A stretch of DNA of 64,000 nt from Lunularia cruciata (taxonomy: Eukaryota > Streptophyta > Marchantiopsida > Lunulariales > Lunulariaceae). Location of the stretch: the NCBI GenBank assembly GCA_948567375.1, contig OX419759.1:25211493-25275492 (forward strand), written 5' to 3'. The notes below the pieces were generated by a model. That model saw nothing but the letters and a program-made list of their open reading frames with translations. It had not been told where the DNA came from and made no database searches. Shown in pieces: positions 22,333 to 35,643 of this stretch (its first letter is position 1; every line of letters starts with the position of its first letter). The translations under genes were made by a program, and so were the position numbers.

Positions 22333-24698
22333 ATGGCAAAGAAGGTCAAGAACACCCTTGTAGTGAAGAGCTTTGCAATTTGGAGGTTAGATGTTGTAGC
22401 AAGGATCAAAGTCTGGAATAGACTTCATATTACCTTTTTAGTGTGAAATTGGAATCTTAGTTTCCCAAGAGTCATGGTAGAGATAACTGCCAATAATTGT
22501 GAGGACGGTCCTGAAGTCAAGGGAAAGAGAGGAAATCCGGCTTGATGTACTTAGTCAAATTGGAGGCTAGTGTTGGGAAAAGAAGCAGGAGAGCAAACTG
22601 GGATCACCTTCTATCGGAAGTGTGAGGTTGCAGAAGAGACCAAGGAAACTTGCTATTCCTTTGTTGCTCCGCGTACAACTAATGGTTACAAGGTGGAGTC
22701 CTATCAAGACCCAATTAAGCAGAGCATCGTAGGAGCAATAATGGTGATGTTCAAACCCAAACAAACAACATATATGAACATGCAACAGTCAATCTTCTTC
22801 CACCAAATGTTTGCAAGAGTGAAGGTGAATTGGGCAAAGTGTTTCCACCAGCAAACAAGGCAGATGGTCATCAATTGGAGAAAAAATTTTCCTCTACACT
22901 ATTTTGCACCATTTGCAGTGCATTTTTACTTTGGATTGAATTTGCTGACAGTAGAGGAGAGGCGTTGCATGGTGTCACACTTTCATCTGGATTGAAGACA
23001 AGAAGCGGATGAAGAAGGACAACACTACATGGCACACCTGCAAGCTAGTGATGATCATTTCTTTAAAATAGGACAACAAGAGATGAAAGAAGTTATAAGC
23101 CCAAAGAAGAAGAAGCAAACTCAACCCAAAGAAGCCGCGTTACCTCCAGCCTAAAGGAAGATCTGAAGACTCACGGTGTGGGGTAAGACAATGGTGAAAG
23201 AAGAACCTTTGGAGACAGAGACTGAAGGGGAGATAGAGTCTAGATGAGAGGACTCAAAAGAACAAGAACTTACAGTACAAAGTGGGGAATCAAGAAGTGA
23301 GATTGAAGGTGAAGACGAAGTTCAACAAGCGGCTGAAGTAGAAGAAGATGAAGATTTTCATGCGACCATTGATGGTATGGAGAGAAATGCCAATCCTTGT
23401 GTAGCACTGGTTGTGGAAAAGAAGGAGTACCCTATAGGCCCAAGTTCAGTGGGTAAGGAAGAGGGAAGCTCGAAAGAAGTATTGTTGAAAGTACAAAGAT
23501 TGAGACATTGGAAGAAGGAGCTGGCGGAAGAAGCAAAGTACAAAGATGTGGTCAAAGACAAAGAGACCTTTGAAGGAATACAGTATTTGGTGCAAGTTGT
23601 AACTCCACTATTGGAGCTATTGAAAGAGCAACAGAAGGTAATTCCAAAGTTTGGGGTGAAGGTAAGGAACAAGTTGCAGGTGGTGAAGTATCTATTGGCA
23701 AAAGTGAAGGGACTGTAGGAACAAGTAACCCGAAGAGACAATGAAGTTGAAGAGCTTTGGGTGGATATTGTCTTGAAGAAGAAGACTTTCAAGAAGTTGC
23801 AAGAGAGTTTTGAGTCAAGAGGGAGAGAAATGCATTGTCAAGCCAAAGAGTTGAAGGAGCAGATGATGTTGCTAACCAAGATGAAAGAAGAAGTCAATGA
23901 AGTGCGCATCAAGAGTATCCATGTGAAAGTGATGGTAGTAGTGATGGAGCAGGAGTTAGACAGCTTGTGGAAGAGTGCAGCTGGGAAGGATCAAGCATGG
24001 CAAAGAGAGTTGGCAATCCAACATCAAGAAGAGGAAAGGTTGAGAGAGTTGGTACGGAGTGTTAAGTTGCAAAGTTCTCAGTATGTGGAGGAGAAGGAGA
24101 TGCTCTTTGCTGAGTACAAAGACGAGTTGAGGATGTACCAGGAGGAGTTGAAGGTAGAGCAATCTCAAGAGTGTACATCGAAATCAGTAGGAGAAGTTGT
24201 GGGAAAATTGAGAGCTATGTTGTGCACTGAGGCGGAAGGAAGATTAGAAGAAGCAAGACTACACGAGTTAAAGTTGCTTGTGCAAGAAACTTGGAAGAGA
24301 AGAGCCAAGGATGTTGATATGAACACTCTACTAATCTGATTGAGGGAGCAAGCCGATAGAAAGATGTTGGAAGTAGGAGATAACATCAGTCTTAGATTAG
24401 ATTTAGTGAATTTAGAGTTAGAAAGAATTAGGAGTAGTGTGAAGGAGGAGAAGAAGTCCAAAGTTGTAGAAGTAGGAGTGCAAGTATCTTTGGACTTGTC
24501 ATTTGAGACATTAGAGAAGAGTGGGTCAAGAGATAAAGAGATAGCAAGGTTACCCATGACCTCAATTGTAGTTCCTAGTGAAGAAGTAGTAGAAATAGTG
24601 AGGATTTGATAGAATAAGATATACCTGAAGAAGGAGAAGTGGTAGGAAGATCATAGGGTTTGGAAGCCAATGAAGTGATTGACATCGGATTATCGTAG
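22333..24698 (+). pseudogene. Family-B U3 protein relic (globular head, coiled-coil tail)
   Basis: The frame starts MAKKVKNTLVV and shows the family head: NWNLSFPRVMVEI, a KGKRGNPA block followed by a stop, MFKPKQTTYMNMQQSIFFHQ, VNWAKCFHQQTRQM, FAPFAVHFYFGLNLL and RRCMVSHFHLD. A middle acidic part follows, then long Glu/Lys/Leu-rich coiled-coil segments (23377-23718, 23761-24339 and 24340-24609 are nearly one frame). The C-terminus is cut by late stops; the family end lies at 24696-24698. About eight stops break it. I do not recognise a named family. The head loosely recalls uncharacterised plant transposon-associated proteins. Confidence 0.7.
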
Positions 24699-25619
24699 TA
24701 ACAGTTTGAGATTTGAAGAGGCAGATATGAAGAGGTGCATTGTCATTTCGGATCTGCAAGTTAGAAAATTTGTTGTTGAACGGTATAGTTGTTAGATAAC
24801 TATCAATTGCTTCATTATTTAAGGGGAGCATTTGTAGTGATGTGTTGTTTAATATTCATATTTTTGAAGATAGATAGCAAAGTGCTGATTTCAATGCTTG
24901 TTGCTTAAGCTTAATTCTGAGTATCAACTTTGTGTGTGTACTTGTAATTCTGTGGAGAATTTCAAAGTGTAAGTCAGAGTGCGTGTTGGATGTTGAATTC
25001 CATAGCCTCAATCTTCATTCTGTGTATTTGATCTTGAGTGAGTGCAGTTAGATTAGAGCAATGCCTTGACAAATCTGAGAGGAATCATAGTGTTGGTAGT
25101 ATTATGTAGTTGTAAGTGCAGCGCAATGCTGATGTGCAACAATTTTGATCGAGGAAGTTGTGCCTTTAGTGGAGGAGTGGAACACAATTCTGAGGCAGAG
25201 TCGTTTTGCAATGAAGTGCCGTCTTTGGGAGAATCTGAATCATCACAATCAAGATTTGTTTGGATAGAATTTGCTATATTGTGATTATGGGTGTGTGAAT
25301 TTGTGACAAGTTGTCAAGATTGTGAGCTTGTTACTCTCTTCTGCGTGTGGTTTCTACCTAAGAGATTAAAGAAGAACCCAAGAAGAATTACTTGTTACTG
25401 TTTGACTTTGTATTTGACCAATTCTGAATTGTATCTCTACGGGAATGAACTTTACTTACCTGATTACTGCAAAAGTGATATTTGTTGGGTTGTCACAATA
25501 AGTGTAATTATTTGTGAGGAGAGGGATGAAAAAGCTCAAGCTTGCAAAGATAAGAATTCCCAAGAGAGGAAGTATAGACTTGATCTTGAGCTGTATATTT
25601 GACCTTCTACCCAAGTTGA

Positions 25620-25621
<2 letters not shown>

Positions 25622-25677
<56 letters not shown>
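25622..25677. repeat. (TA)n microsatellite
   Basis: An uninterrupted TA run of about 55 bases. Confidence 0.95.
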
Positions 25678-25679
<2 letters not shown>

Positions 25680-27354
25680 CTGCTTCATAATTCCCTTTTA
25701 TGTGTTCTGAACACTCTATCATTTTTAGTTCCCCCAGAATGGTCTTCAATTACAACTTCTTTATTACGCTCCTTACATTACTTTGCATTTTGGTATATAT
25801 GTTCTCTCTTGTTGATCAGGATATATTTATAATACAAGTGGAGTAATAAGTAGCATAACTACTATGATATGCAGCGGTATACTCTATCCAATCTACATAG
25901 TTATAGTGCATCCCTCCTGGAGTTAGTCTCCACAACATCTCTATTTCAAGCCTTTCAACTGCTCACACAAACTTAGTACCCCTTCCATTGATTGGTTGAC
26001 AAGTGGCACCATCTTGCCCTATAGCTCTCCCTTCCTTCACAGTTCCCGAGACCTCTCTAAGCACCCAAGGCTATCCTTCCCTTGGACACCCTCTCCCCTC
26101 TCCTTTGCTTTCTGCTTGTTTAGGTCATCATTCTTGCTTAGGTCATAGTGTGTTCTCCCTTGTTAGTTCCACCTTTGTGTGCCTGTCTGTTCTGCCTTAT
26201 TCTTTGCTCTCTAACTCTCTGTTTGATATTCAACCAACTTTGCTCATTCCTTTGTATTCCTACTAACTCCTCCTGGGTTCTTCATGGTTTTCTCTTTGGT
26301 TTTACTTGCTGCTAACACTAATAGACGTTGTCCTTGCAGGCATTTTCTAGGAATGTCTCAAATCACTCACACTCTCTTGCTTTTGATTTTATTTTCTTCC
26401 TTCTCTTTTTCACTATTTTGTTTATGGCTACATTCTGCATTAGTCTGATTTTTGCTCTTTTGGGGAATCTTAAGCTCCATTTGTTCATTTTTGTAGCCTT
26501 CCATTTTTGTAACTGGTGGTTTTTTATTTCATGTGGCATTTCTGAAAGATGGTTGTTTCTTATTTTGAGCGGCACTATTGGAAGCAACCAAGTTTTCCTT
26601 GGCACTCATGAGTTTTTGAGAAGAAACTCAAGATGAGAAATACTAATCATTGCTCAACAACTTTGGCATTGCATGAGGCACTGATGAAGTAGTTGGTGTT
26701 ATCATGGAGGTTTACTATGGCCACCTTTTGCTTCCTTCAGTTCTTTATTGTCTCTGGACTCCAATGTCCATAGTGTTGGGTATAAAATACTTTATATATC
26801 ATGTCCTCTTACGCTTTGTTCTAGTTACTCTCTTACATTTTGACCCATTTCTGCAGCGACATGCTTCGAGCATCTTGTTTTGTTCCACTCCTCCATTCCC
26901 CTTCTATTTCACTCCCTAGTATTTTCCCTTCAATCTTTTATTGCTTCCTGCCTTGATCTCTCATGTTTATAGTGTTCCTACCCAACTCCAACCCACATTC
27001 TTCATCTTCATCCACGTATTGCATCTTGGTGGGCTCTTACAACACGTTCCCTATTCCTCTTGCTATCATTTGCATTACTGCTCTCATTTTCACTTTTTTT
27101 ATTGGTGGACTCTTACATCAAGCTTTCTATTCCTTGCTAACAATGGCATTGCTTCTCTCAAGTTCACATTCTATACTGTCCATTTGCAATCCGGTATTCT
27201 TGAATTGTTGCAATTATGCCTTTGCTGTAGGTTACTTTTATTGCATTTTACATTAAAGCTTTCATACTATAGCATTGTGATTCAAGTACATGTTGTTTAT
27301 CGGATATGTGTACTTCATGAGTTTTGGATAACCCATTCCAAGAACGGCTTATGC

Positions 27355-27358
<4 letters not shown>

Positions 27359-27440
<82 letters not shown>
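27359..27440. repeat. (AT)n microsatellite
   Basis: An uninterrupted AT run of about 80 bases, followed after GTATAG by a short (AG)n run at 27447-27462. Confidence 0.95.
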
Positions 27441-27444
<4 letters not shown>

Positions 27445-28158
27445 AGAAAGAGAGAGAGAGAGTTGATATTGTGTCTAAATTGTAGAGTGGAAGAGTCCAA
27501 AGCAAACAATGCAATGAATTGTAGCCATTCTTCTCTCTTTGATGGATAACTTTGATGAAAAACTAATTGCTACTATTGAAACGGTGCTAATATTTACTGA
27601 AAACTCTAGTAGGTAGCCATGGGGTTGTCTTTTGAATAATGGAGAAGGAGAGTATGAGGATTAGAATTGGCATTCACATTTGTAGAGATAATAAGGCTAG
27701 ACAAAGTTGATGCACCTCATCTATTTTGTTTGCCTTTGATCACTAATCTAGAATGGAACTAAATCTCCTTGTTTGTATTGAAAGGATTTCTTCTTGATAA
27801 GCTTATGAGAGCTTAATTAGAAAAACTTGGATTGTAGAAGAAAGAGGTCTTAGGAAGATACTTTTCCATCCATAAGTTGTACCTTGGGAGAAACCAAATA
27901 TATTCTTCTTAAATGGCAAGCTCATAAGAGAAGAACCTCAAAAGGAGAGATGTAAGAGAGAAAAGCCATGAAGAAGTTTTATTAAGAAAGGAAACACAAT
28001 GGGAAAATTTCCAATCTTTATACAAAGTGATGTGAGCATGTGGAAACATTTATAAGAGAATTCAAGAGAGCTTGTATTGGAAAACAATGAGAGGAGAAAT
28101 AAAGAATAGGCTTCTTTCTTGCCTGGTTTCTTGGAAAATTCAACCTTGATATGGAGGT

Positions 28159-29160
28159 TTAGTTGTTGGAAGTATATTTGACTACCTCAAATAAGTGCTT
28201 AAAGTAGGATAAGAATGTATCCCAAGGTCATTCCATTTTCTTTTCTTATCTTGGCAATTCTTCTTCTTCCAAAGTCTTTTATTCTCCTAGTGAGTCTCCC
28301 ATAGGATGGCTTTCCTATTTGACTTGGCTATTATCTCATAGTCTTGTGAGACTTTCATCACTTATCTCAAGGAAGTGGGCTTTCTTGGATGTATTGTGAA
28401 CTCCTTGACTTGAGAAAGACCATTACAAACCACTTGATCTAGATATTCTTAGTAGGTATGGCCTCTAGTTTCTGCAAGAGGTCTTTGAGTCATTCCCCAT
28501 ATTGCACATACATCCTCCTAGTTTGTTACCATGGTATTCTAAAACTCCTCATACCAATCATTGACATCTTTCTTCACATCACCATAAATTTTTTGGTACT
28601 TCAGGTATGTAGATGGAGGCATGATGAGCATTGATTGTCTTGTCATTGTAACAACAACTATTGGACCCAATGGAGGTGTTGGTGTAGTAGTTGATACCTA
28701 AATAGTAGGTTTGACTCCTAGTTGTACTCAAGCTTGTTTCCAAGTTTTGGCTCATGGAGTACCAGCAAAGGCACTTGTGGTTAACGGTGACTATCTCAAT
28801 GTATTTGCCCACTAATCCTCATTGTGTGGGTCCTTGCTTATTGCTTTGCACTTTAGTCTCTCAGATCTCCTAGTTGGCATTTGGTTGGGCTTATGTAACA
28901 TGAATCATGTTGCTTTCTAGAGTTGAATATTAGAACTAATCGTGCTCCTTGGGTTACTTTTTGGAATTGACAGCTGGGCCTAATGGTGCTCCTCATCATT
29001 CAATAGTACAAATTTTGTGCCATCATGTATTTGATTCAAAAGTTAAAATTCTTGGCAGCTTGGTGCCAAAAATCATGTATATTTTTAGTTGTTGGAAGTA
29101 TTATCAACTACCTTAAATAAGACCTTAAACTAGGATAAGAATGCATCACAAGATCATTCT
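28159..29160 (+). repeat. Direct repeats about 75 bp long, 926 bp apart
   Basis: TTAGTTGTTGGAAGTAT at 28159 begins a 76-bp block that recurs at 29085-29160 with scattered changes (shared AGGATAAGAATG and GATCATTC-like end). The pair brackets a decayed gag-like stretch. It could be a local duplication or the ends of an old insertion. Confidence 0.6.
28250..28625 (-). pseudogene. Gag-like coding relic (weak)
   Basis: On the minus strand from 28625 down one frame reads YLKYQKIYGDVKKDVNDWYEEF, stop, then AIWGMTQRPLAETRGHTY, stop, EYLDQVVCNGLSQVKEFT and VMKVSQDYEIIAKSNRKA. The spacing of charged and aromatic residues resembles gypsy gag. Stops interrupt it every 20-40 codons. I cannot place it in a family. 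Confidence 0.3.
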
Positions 29161-29739
29161 CTTAACAATTTTGATCTTGAACCTTTGTGGTACCCACATT
29201 TTTTTTTGTATATTTTGCAGAAGAAGTGTACAATCTAAGTCGTATTGAACCCAAATGGCATTAAAAGAAGGAGAATCATGTCTTTGGACTGAAACCTGAA
29301 GTACACGGACTTGGTGTTAAGAAATAAGGACTCAGATTGGACTTGTCACACAAAAACCTAAAGTAAGGAAACTTTGCCTTGGGGTGATCAACCCAATGGA
29401 AAGACAACATTACAACTTTCCTTTGGATTACCAACCAAGAAAGTACAAGCAAGAAAATGGCTTAGGTGCAAATGACTAAACTTGACCGTGCTATTAGGAA
29501 CTCATGCAAAAGGTTATTATCAATGAAGAGTGACGGAAGAACAACCACCTAGCAAAGAACTATAAAATTGTTGTGACTTCATCAAAGGGATTTTAAAATG
29601 TCATAATAGTATTCTAAGCCACTAAGTAGTTGACCCAAAGGAGTGCATATAGCAGATACATCCAATAATTTGATGTTTAACAATCATGAGGGAGTTAGGA
29701 TCTCGAGACCATGAGATGGTAGAATTATCTTCCATCAAC

Positions 29740-32243
29740 CATGAGTGAGAGATCACATGATGCCAACAAAGGGCAAGAAGAAGAGTCCCTTACTTGCAAT
29801 GAGAAATCCTATGATTTGGAGGTTAGACATGATAAACATGATCAAAGTTCTAAGTAGACTTTGGTTCACGTTTTTGGCCTGGAATTAGGACTTGAGTTTT
29901 CCAGGGTTCATGGCAGAAGTAGTTGCAAGTGATTATGAGGAGTGACCTAAGAATGAAAGGAAGAGAGGAAATTTGGCTTGATGAACAAAGTCAGATTGGA
30001 GATTGTTTCTAGGGAGAGAGACTGGTGAGGAAACTGGGGCTACATTCCTTGAGAAAAGAGAGTCTACAAAGGAGACTAAAGAAATATGCAACTCCTTCAA
30101 TGTGCCGCATACAAAGAATGAATATAAGGTTGATACCTAATGAGACCCAATGAGGCAAAGTATTTTTGAGGCAATGATGGCGCTTTTCAAGCCAAATTGA
30201 ACCACGTACATGATGAAGCACAATGTGGTAATTTTCCATCGAATGTTTGCACAAGTGCCGATGAATTGGGCAAAGTGTTTTCACCAAAGAACATGGCACA
30301 TGGTATAGTGTTGGAGAGATCAAGGAACTCTCTACTATTTGGTGCCATTCACCGCACATTCTACTTTGGGTTGAATCTAATGAAGGAGGCAAAGCAAAGA
30401 AAGATGGTGTTTCACTTTTATCCGGATTTACTAAAAGAAGCGGATGAGGAAGAAGAGCAGTACATCCAACATATCCAAAGTAGTGATGAGTAGTATGCAA
30501 GGACGGGCAACACATGAAGGTAGCAATGAATATCCCAAAGATGAAGAAGAGGAGTCATCTTGTGGAGATGATATCACCAATTTAACATTGAATGACAAGA
30601 AAGGTGAACCCAAAGCACAACATTGTGCTAATCAATGAGTTTTTGGGATCAAAAGAATCCATGGGCAACGCTAAGTATAAATTAGAAGACTTGAGAGAAG
30701 AAGAAGAACCATAGCTTACGTTGCAAAGTGAAGAGTCAAGCAATGGAAGTGAGGATGAACTAAAAGTTTAGCAATGGGGAGAGAACCATGCTTAAGACAA
30801 AGATCAAGAGTTCCATGACACAATTGACCACATGGGAAGATGAGATGATCCATGTCTAGAATTGCTTAAGATGGAGATTGAACAAACTCAAGAAGTTGAG
30901 CCAAAGTTGGGTTTCCAAAAAGGGAGGAGATCGAAGAGAAGTATAACTATTGCAATTGCAAAAATGAGTAAAGCCAGCCCAATAGATTAAGAAGGAGAAA
31001 GCTCAAATGTGATGCCTTTGAGAGTGAGAAGATTGAGACTTTGGAGTAAATTTCTAGTAGAAAAAATGAAGAGTGCCAAGCCCAAAGAGACAAAAACTAT
31101 AGGAGCCTTTGATGGGGTGGAGTACTTGTCAAAGATTGTATGTCCATTGTTGTTGTAGTTGAAGAGAAAGAGAGAAGAGTTGAGGGGAAGGCATGTAGAG
31201 TTGAAAGATGAATTGAGAGTATTGCAATACATGAGTGAAGAAATTTTGGAGTTAAGAAGGAGGTTAATCCGAGGAGAAAGGGAAGTAGAAGAACTTTGGA
31301 TTGAAGTAGAACTCATGACAAAGGAGATTGAGAGCCTGACCAAAGACTTTGTAAAGAGAGCTGAAGTAACAGCAAAGCAAGATGAAGATCAAAGAGAGTA
31401 GATGGAAAAGAGTTAGACCTTGAAGTAGAAGTAGAAGTGGTAGAAGTGCATCATGCACAAGTGGAAGTTATTCATTTGAAGGCTATGGTAGCAGTCAACG
31501 GACAAGAGTTGGAGAGCCTGAAGACGAGTACGACAAAGAAAGATCAAGCTTGGCAAAGAGAATTCAGTGTGCAAAGTCATGAGGAGGAAAGGTTGTGAGG
31601 GTTGATCAGAGGAATGGAAGTGCAGCTTAGACATAATGCAAAGGAGAAGGAAGCATTAAAAGCCAAGTTGGAAGATGAGGTGAAGATGTATAGGGAGGAG
31701 TTGTAGGTGGAGAGAGAGAAACTGAAGATACCTAGGGTAGAGATAGTTGAGGAAGTAGTAGTGAGAGTGAAGGCAATGTTGAGCCCAATATCAAAAGTTC
31801 AGTTGGAGGAAGCAAGACTCATGAATTGAAATTGCTAGTGCAGGAGACAAGGAATTTGAAAGTGAAGGATGTAAATTTGAATAAGTTATTGATTATTTTA
31901 AGGGAGAGAGTAGATAGGAAGATGTTAGAGGCAAGAGAGAATGTTTGTCTCAAATTAGATGTAGCAAGGAAGTAGTAAGATGAGATTCAGAATCCAAAGA
32001 AGAACATTCAATGCAAAGTAAGAGAGGTAGGAATGCAAGTTACTTTGGGTGAGTTTTTTGAGTTGTTAGAGAAAAGTAGGTTGAAGGATAGAGATGTAAA
32101 TAGATTATCCATGATCTCAATTGTAGTTCATAGTGAAGAAAGGGTAGAAGATGTAGCAGTATAAGATAGACCAAGAAAGGGAAATTTGTGAAGTAGAATC
32201 CGGTTTGGAAGCCAAAGTAGAAGTAGACATCGGATTGGAGTAG
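29740..32243 (+). pseudogene. Family-B U3 protein relic, highly decayed
   Basis: The head is recognisable by MMALFKPN, VVIFHRMFAQVPMNWAKCFHQ and LVPFTAH, the middle by LRVRRLRLWSKFLVEKM and GAFDGVEYLSKIVCPLL, and the coiled-coil part by 31159-31401 and later fragments. The final residues EVDIGLE precede a TAG at 32241-32243, which lies 121 bp before the TATTTAA box. Stops and frameshifts are frequent, more than in the copies at 32.5 kb and 52.8 kb, in line with this being the older host of the nested LTR. Confidence 0.6.
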
Positions 32244-32929
32244 TAATAGTTTTGAGATTTGAAGAGGCAGATATGAAGAAGTGCATTGTCATTTTGGATC
32301 TGTAGGTTGGTAAAGTTGTTATAGATTGATATATTAGTTAGATAAATGTTGAACTGCTTAGCCTATTTAAAGGAGGCATTTTCAGTGCTTTGTTGTTCAA
32401 TATTTATACTCTCAAAGTTGATAAAGTGAAGTGCTATAAATCAGTGTTTGTCATTTCTGCTTAATTCTAAGATCAATCCTGTGTGTGTGTTTGTGACTAT
32501 TGGGAGAATTTTGAAGTGCAAGTTAGTGTGCTTGTTGTGGTACCCACATTTTTTGTTTTTTTCAAAATGGAGAAGAAGAAGTGTATAGAGAAGTCGGATT
32601 GCGCTTGTATGGCCGAAGAAGGCAAAGAAAAGAGTCTTTGGGATGAAAATTGAGGTAACGTGGCTTCGGGTCATAAGGCAAAGTACTCAAACTTGCCCTA
32701 TCAGCATACAACCCAAAGTTAGAAGTCTTTGTATTGGGGGGAGCTCAACCCGAGGCAAAGACAATGTAAACCTTTCTTCAAGGCAAGAAATTCAAGAAGG
32801 GGCCATTCAAAAATTGGCGGTCATACACGTGAAGTACACTTGACAGTGACACGCACATGCAAGAGGTGTGATTTCTTGGTAGAAACTCGAATTGAAGAGA
32901 GACAAAGAAGGTGCGACTCTATAAAAATT

Positions 32930-32937
32930 CGGCTAAC
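32930..32937 (+). promoter_or_regulatory. TATAAAAA box in early U3
   Basis: GCGACTCTATAAAAATTCG is a canonical-looking TATA box 155 bp before the ATG at 33085. The related copy at 39997-43776 has the same box on the minus strand (43385-43392). Confidence 0.45.
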
Positions 32938-33084
32938 GACAAAGCAATGTCGAGCAATTTTCCTTCACCGTTGAGGAGTTGTCCTGCAAGAGATCATAGG
33001 AAGGGAAGTAGAGTTGAAGACGCACTAGTGTGTAGAGGAGAATTCAAGAGAGTTAACCCAAGAGACAATGAGGAAGTAGGAAAG

Positions 33085-35518
33085 ATGGGAGGAGGGAAGA
33101 AAAAACTCCAAATTTGCAGTGAGAAATCATACGATTCGGAGGTTAGATGTGATCGCAAGAATTGAAGTTTTGAACCAACTTTGGATCACATTCTTGGCAT
33201 GGAACTGGAATGTAAGTTTTCTAGGATTCATGACCGAGATAATTGAGAGTAAGGAGGAAGAGGGGCAAAGAGGAAATCCAGCTTGCTGGACAGAGTCAGA
33301 TTGGAGATTGGTGCTTGGAAGAGAAGCAGGCGCGGAGCAGGGTGCCACATTCTTGGGGAAGGGAGAGGTAGCCGAAGAAACCCAAGAAGTGAGGGATGCC
33401 TTCTCTTCAAAGAGGATGAAGAATGGGTTTAGGGTTTAGGTTGAGAGTTACAAAGATCGGGTGAAGAGAGGGATTGTGAGTGCTCTCATGGCAATCCTGA
33501 AGCAAGAGAGAACAACTTATGTGATGAAACACCAAGCGGTGTTGTTCCATAAGATGTTTGTAGGAGAACCTATCAACTGGGCAAGGTGCTTCCATGGGAG
33601 GACAAGGCAGATGGTGTGGAATTGTGGGATAAGTTGCCTCCACACTACATCATGCCGTTTGCAGCACATTTCTACCTTGAGTTGAATTTGCTCAATTCGG
33701 TAGAGCGCAACAAAATGGTGTCTCACTTTCATCCCAACTTGAGAAGAGAAGTCAACACGGAGGAGCAACAATATATTCTTCAAATTCAAAGCATTGATGA
33801 GTACTATGCCCAGGTAGGGAAGAGTGCGCAGGTAGAAGTAAGTACTCCAAAGTCAAAGAAGCGGAGTCGACAAGGAGAAGGCAAACACGTAGAGAAGATG
33901 AGACCTTGGAAGGCCAGAAGAGGAAACCCGAGGAAAGGTATGGTGGTGATTGCGTCATCACAAGAAGACTTGGAAGGCAAAGCCGAGTGCAAGTCTGAAG
34001 ACTCGGAACACGAGGAAGAACCTAAGCTTACGCTACAAAGTGGGGATACAAGTAGCAATAGTGATGAAGGTGGGGAGATGACGTGGGTACATATAGCAGA
34101 AGAAGAAGAAGTTTGGGTGGAGCTCAAGGAAGAGAATAACACGAAGTTGGAGGATGAGGTACCCAAGCCCGAGGAGAAGAAGATTACAATTCAGAGGGGA
34201 GTTCGGTTGAGGCGCAAGGTGAAGTGTGAAGTGGGTCCAAGCAAGGCAAGGGAAGAGGAGAATGCTAGTTCGGGAAGTGAAGCGTCTATTCCGATACAAC
34301 AACTACAAAGAAGAAGGCGAGTATCAAGAGAAGAAGAGGTGAAGAAGGAAATCACTCCGCAGGTTGGAGTAGTTGCGAGTGATGGAGTGGAGTACCTGTA
34401 AGAAATTGTGTGCCCGTTGTTAGTGAAGCTAGAGCACAAGAAGAAAGAGATGCACTCGAAATGTCCGAAGGTGAAAATTGTGTTGCAGGTATTAGCAAGA
34501 TTGGAAGAAGAGAACTTGGAGTTGAAGAAGAGTATAATCCAAGGTGAGGAGGAAAGGGAAGTACTAAGAGGGGATGTAGTAGTGCAGAGTTAGGTAATTG
34601 AGAACTTGAAGAGAGAGGCAAGGTATGAAGAGGAACTTGTGAAGAAGAATGACATAGCAAGGGAGAGACAAGTAGCTAGCTGAGTACGAAATCTTGAAGC
34701 AGCTGTTTGCTGATTCAAGACTAGAAATTATCCATGCTATGGCAAGGGTAGTAGAGAAGGAACAAGAACTCGATAGAGTGATGGAGAGTGTAGAAGAGAA
34801 GAAGCAACTGTGGCAACGGGAGTTGACAGTTACATATAGGGAAGAAGAGAGATTACGAGAGTTACTTCATAATTAGGAGGAGAAGATTGTGCAGAAGGAG
34901 AAGGAGAAGGAAACTATAAAAGTCGAGTCTGAGGTAGAGTTTGCAATGTACATGGAAGATTGGCTTGCAGATTGGGAGCGTGAAAGGAAGATGAGATTGG
35001 AGCCATTGGAGGAGATCGTAATCAAGATGAATGCAATGTTAAGTACAAAGGCCAGTGTTTGTATTGAAGAAACGAGGTTGCACGAGTTGAAGTTGTTGGT
35101 GCAAAAGATGAGGAGGAGACATGCAAAGGACACAGACTTGAATGCTCTATTAATTAGTCTCAGAACTCGGGTAGATTGGAAGATATTAGAAGTAGAAGAC
35201 AATTTCACGATTAGATTAGATCTAGTGAAGTTAGAGATAGATAAACTTTGGAAAGACGTTAGAGCAAAACCCAAAGTAGATGAAGTAGGAGTGCAGATGT
35301 CTTTGGATTTACCATTGGAGACATTAGAGAAGGGTGGGTCAGCAGATAAGGAGTTAGATAGATTACCCACTAGTGAAATGTCCGATCAAGAAAGAGAATT
35401 GTTAGATCTGGTAGAAGATGTAGGAATTATGAAATCGAAGGACATAGTAGTAGGAAGTGAAGTTACTTTGGGATCAGGTTTGAAAGCCGAGGAAGAAGTA
35501 GACATTGGATTGGATTAG
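33085..35518 (+). pseudogene. Family-B U3 protein relic, relatively well preserved
   Basis: The head is open from 33119 to 33439 in one frame: LDVIARIEVL, AWNWNVSFLGFMTEI, GNPACWTESDW (no stop at the site where other copies have one) and AFSSKRMKNGF. After a stop it continues through AVLFHKMF, INWARCFHGRTRQM and, in a second frame from 33586, 271 open codons with MPFAAHFYLELNLL, MVSHFHPNLRRE, a basic STPKSKKRSRQ patch, and a long acidic Glu/Ser-rich middle. Coiled-coil segments follow (34408-34593, 34694-34876, 34889-35518, the last 209 codons). It ends EEEVDIGLD at TAG 35516-35518, 119 bp before TATTTAA. Family unknown; a structural or nucleic-acid-binding role is only a guess. Confidence 0.75.
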
Positions 35519-35636
35519 TAACCAATTTGAGATTTGAATAGGTAGATATGAAGAGGTGCATTGTCATTTCAGATCTGCAGGTTTGTAGAGTCATAAGGAA
35601 GAGGTACATTAGGAAGATAACTGTCAATTGTTTCAC

Positions 35637-35643
35637 TATTTAA
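35637..35643 (+). promoter_or_regulatory. Conserved TATTTAA box of family-B LTR
   Basis: CACTATTTAAGTGTGGCATTC lies 677 bp before the LTR end, as in the other copies. Confidence 0.5.

Larger units (their letters stand above)
21766..25497 (+). mobile_element. Family-B solo LTR, full length
   Basis: The start is degenerate (TTGGTGCACATATTTTATG for TGTGGTACCCACATTTTTTG) and the end is GGGTTGTCACA at 25497. The flanks AAAAG (21761-21765) and ATAAG (25498-25502) look like a 5-bp target duplication with one change. The length of about 3.73 kb agrees with the 3' LTR of element J (3697 bp). No internal domain adjoins either end, so it is a solo LTR. Confidence 0.8.
25503..28150. other. No recognisable gene; microsatellites
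   Basis: Apart from the two TA runs listed separately I see no domain motif, terminal repeat or long credible frame. Open frames at 26003-27549 are rich in Ser, Leu, Phe and Cys or cross the TA run, as expected from pyrimidine-rich non-coding DNA. Confidence 0.45.

Noticed and set aside
26003-27549. Open frames of 70-200 codons between the TA microsatellites
   Set aside because: They are pyrimidine-driven, rich in Ser/Leu/Phe/Cys, and one runs through the TA repeat as Ile-Tyr. No domain or repeat partner.
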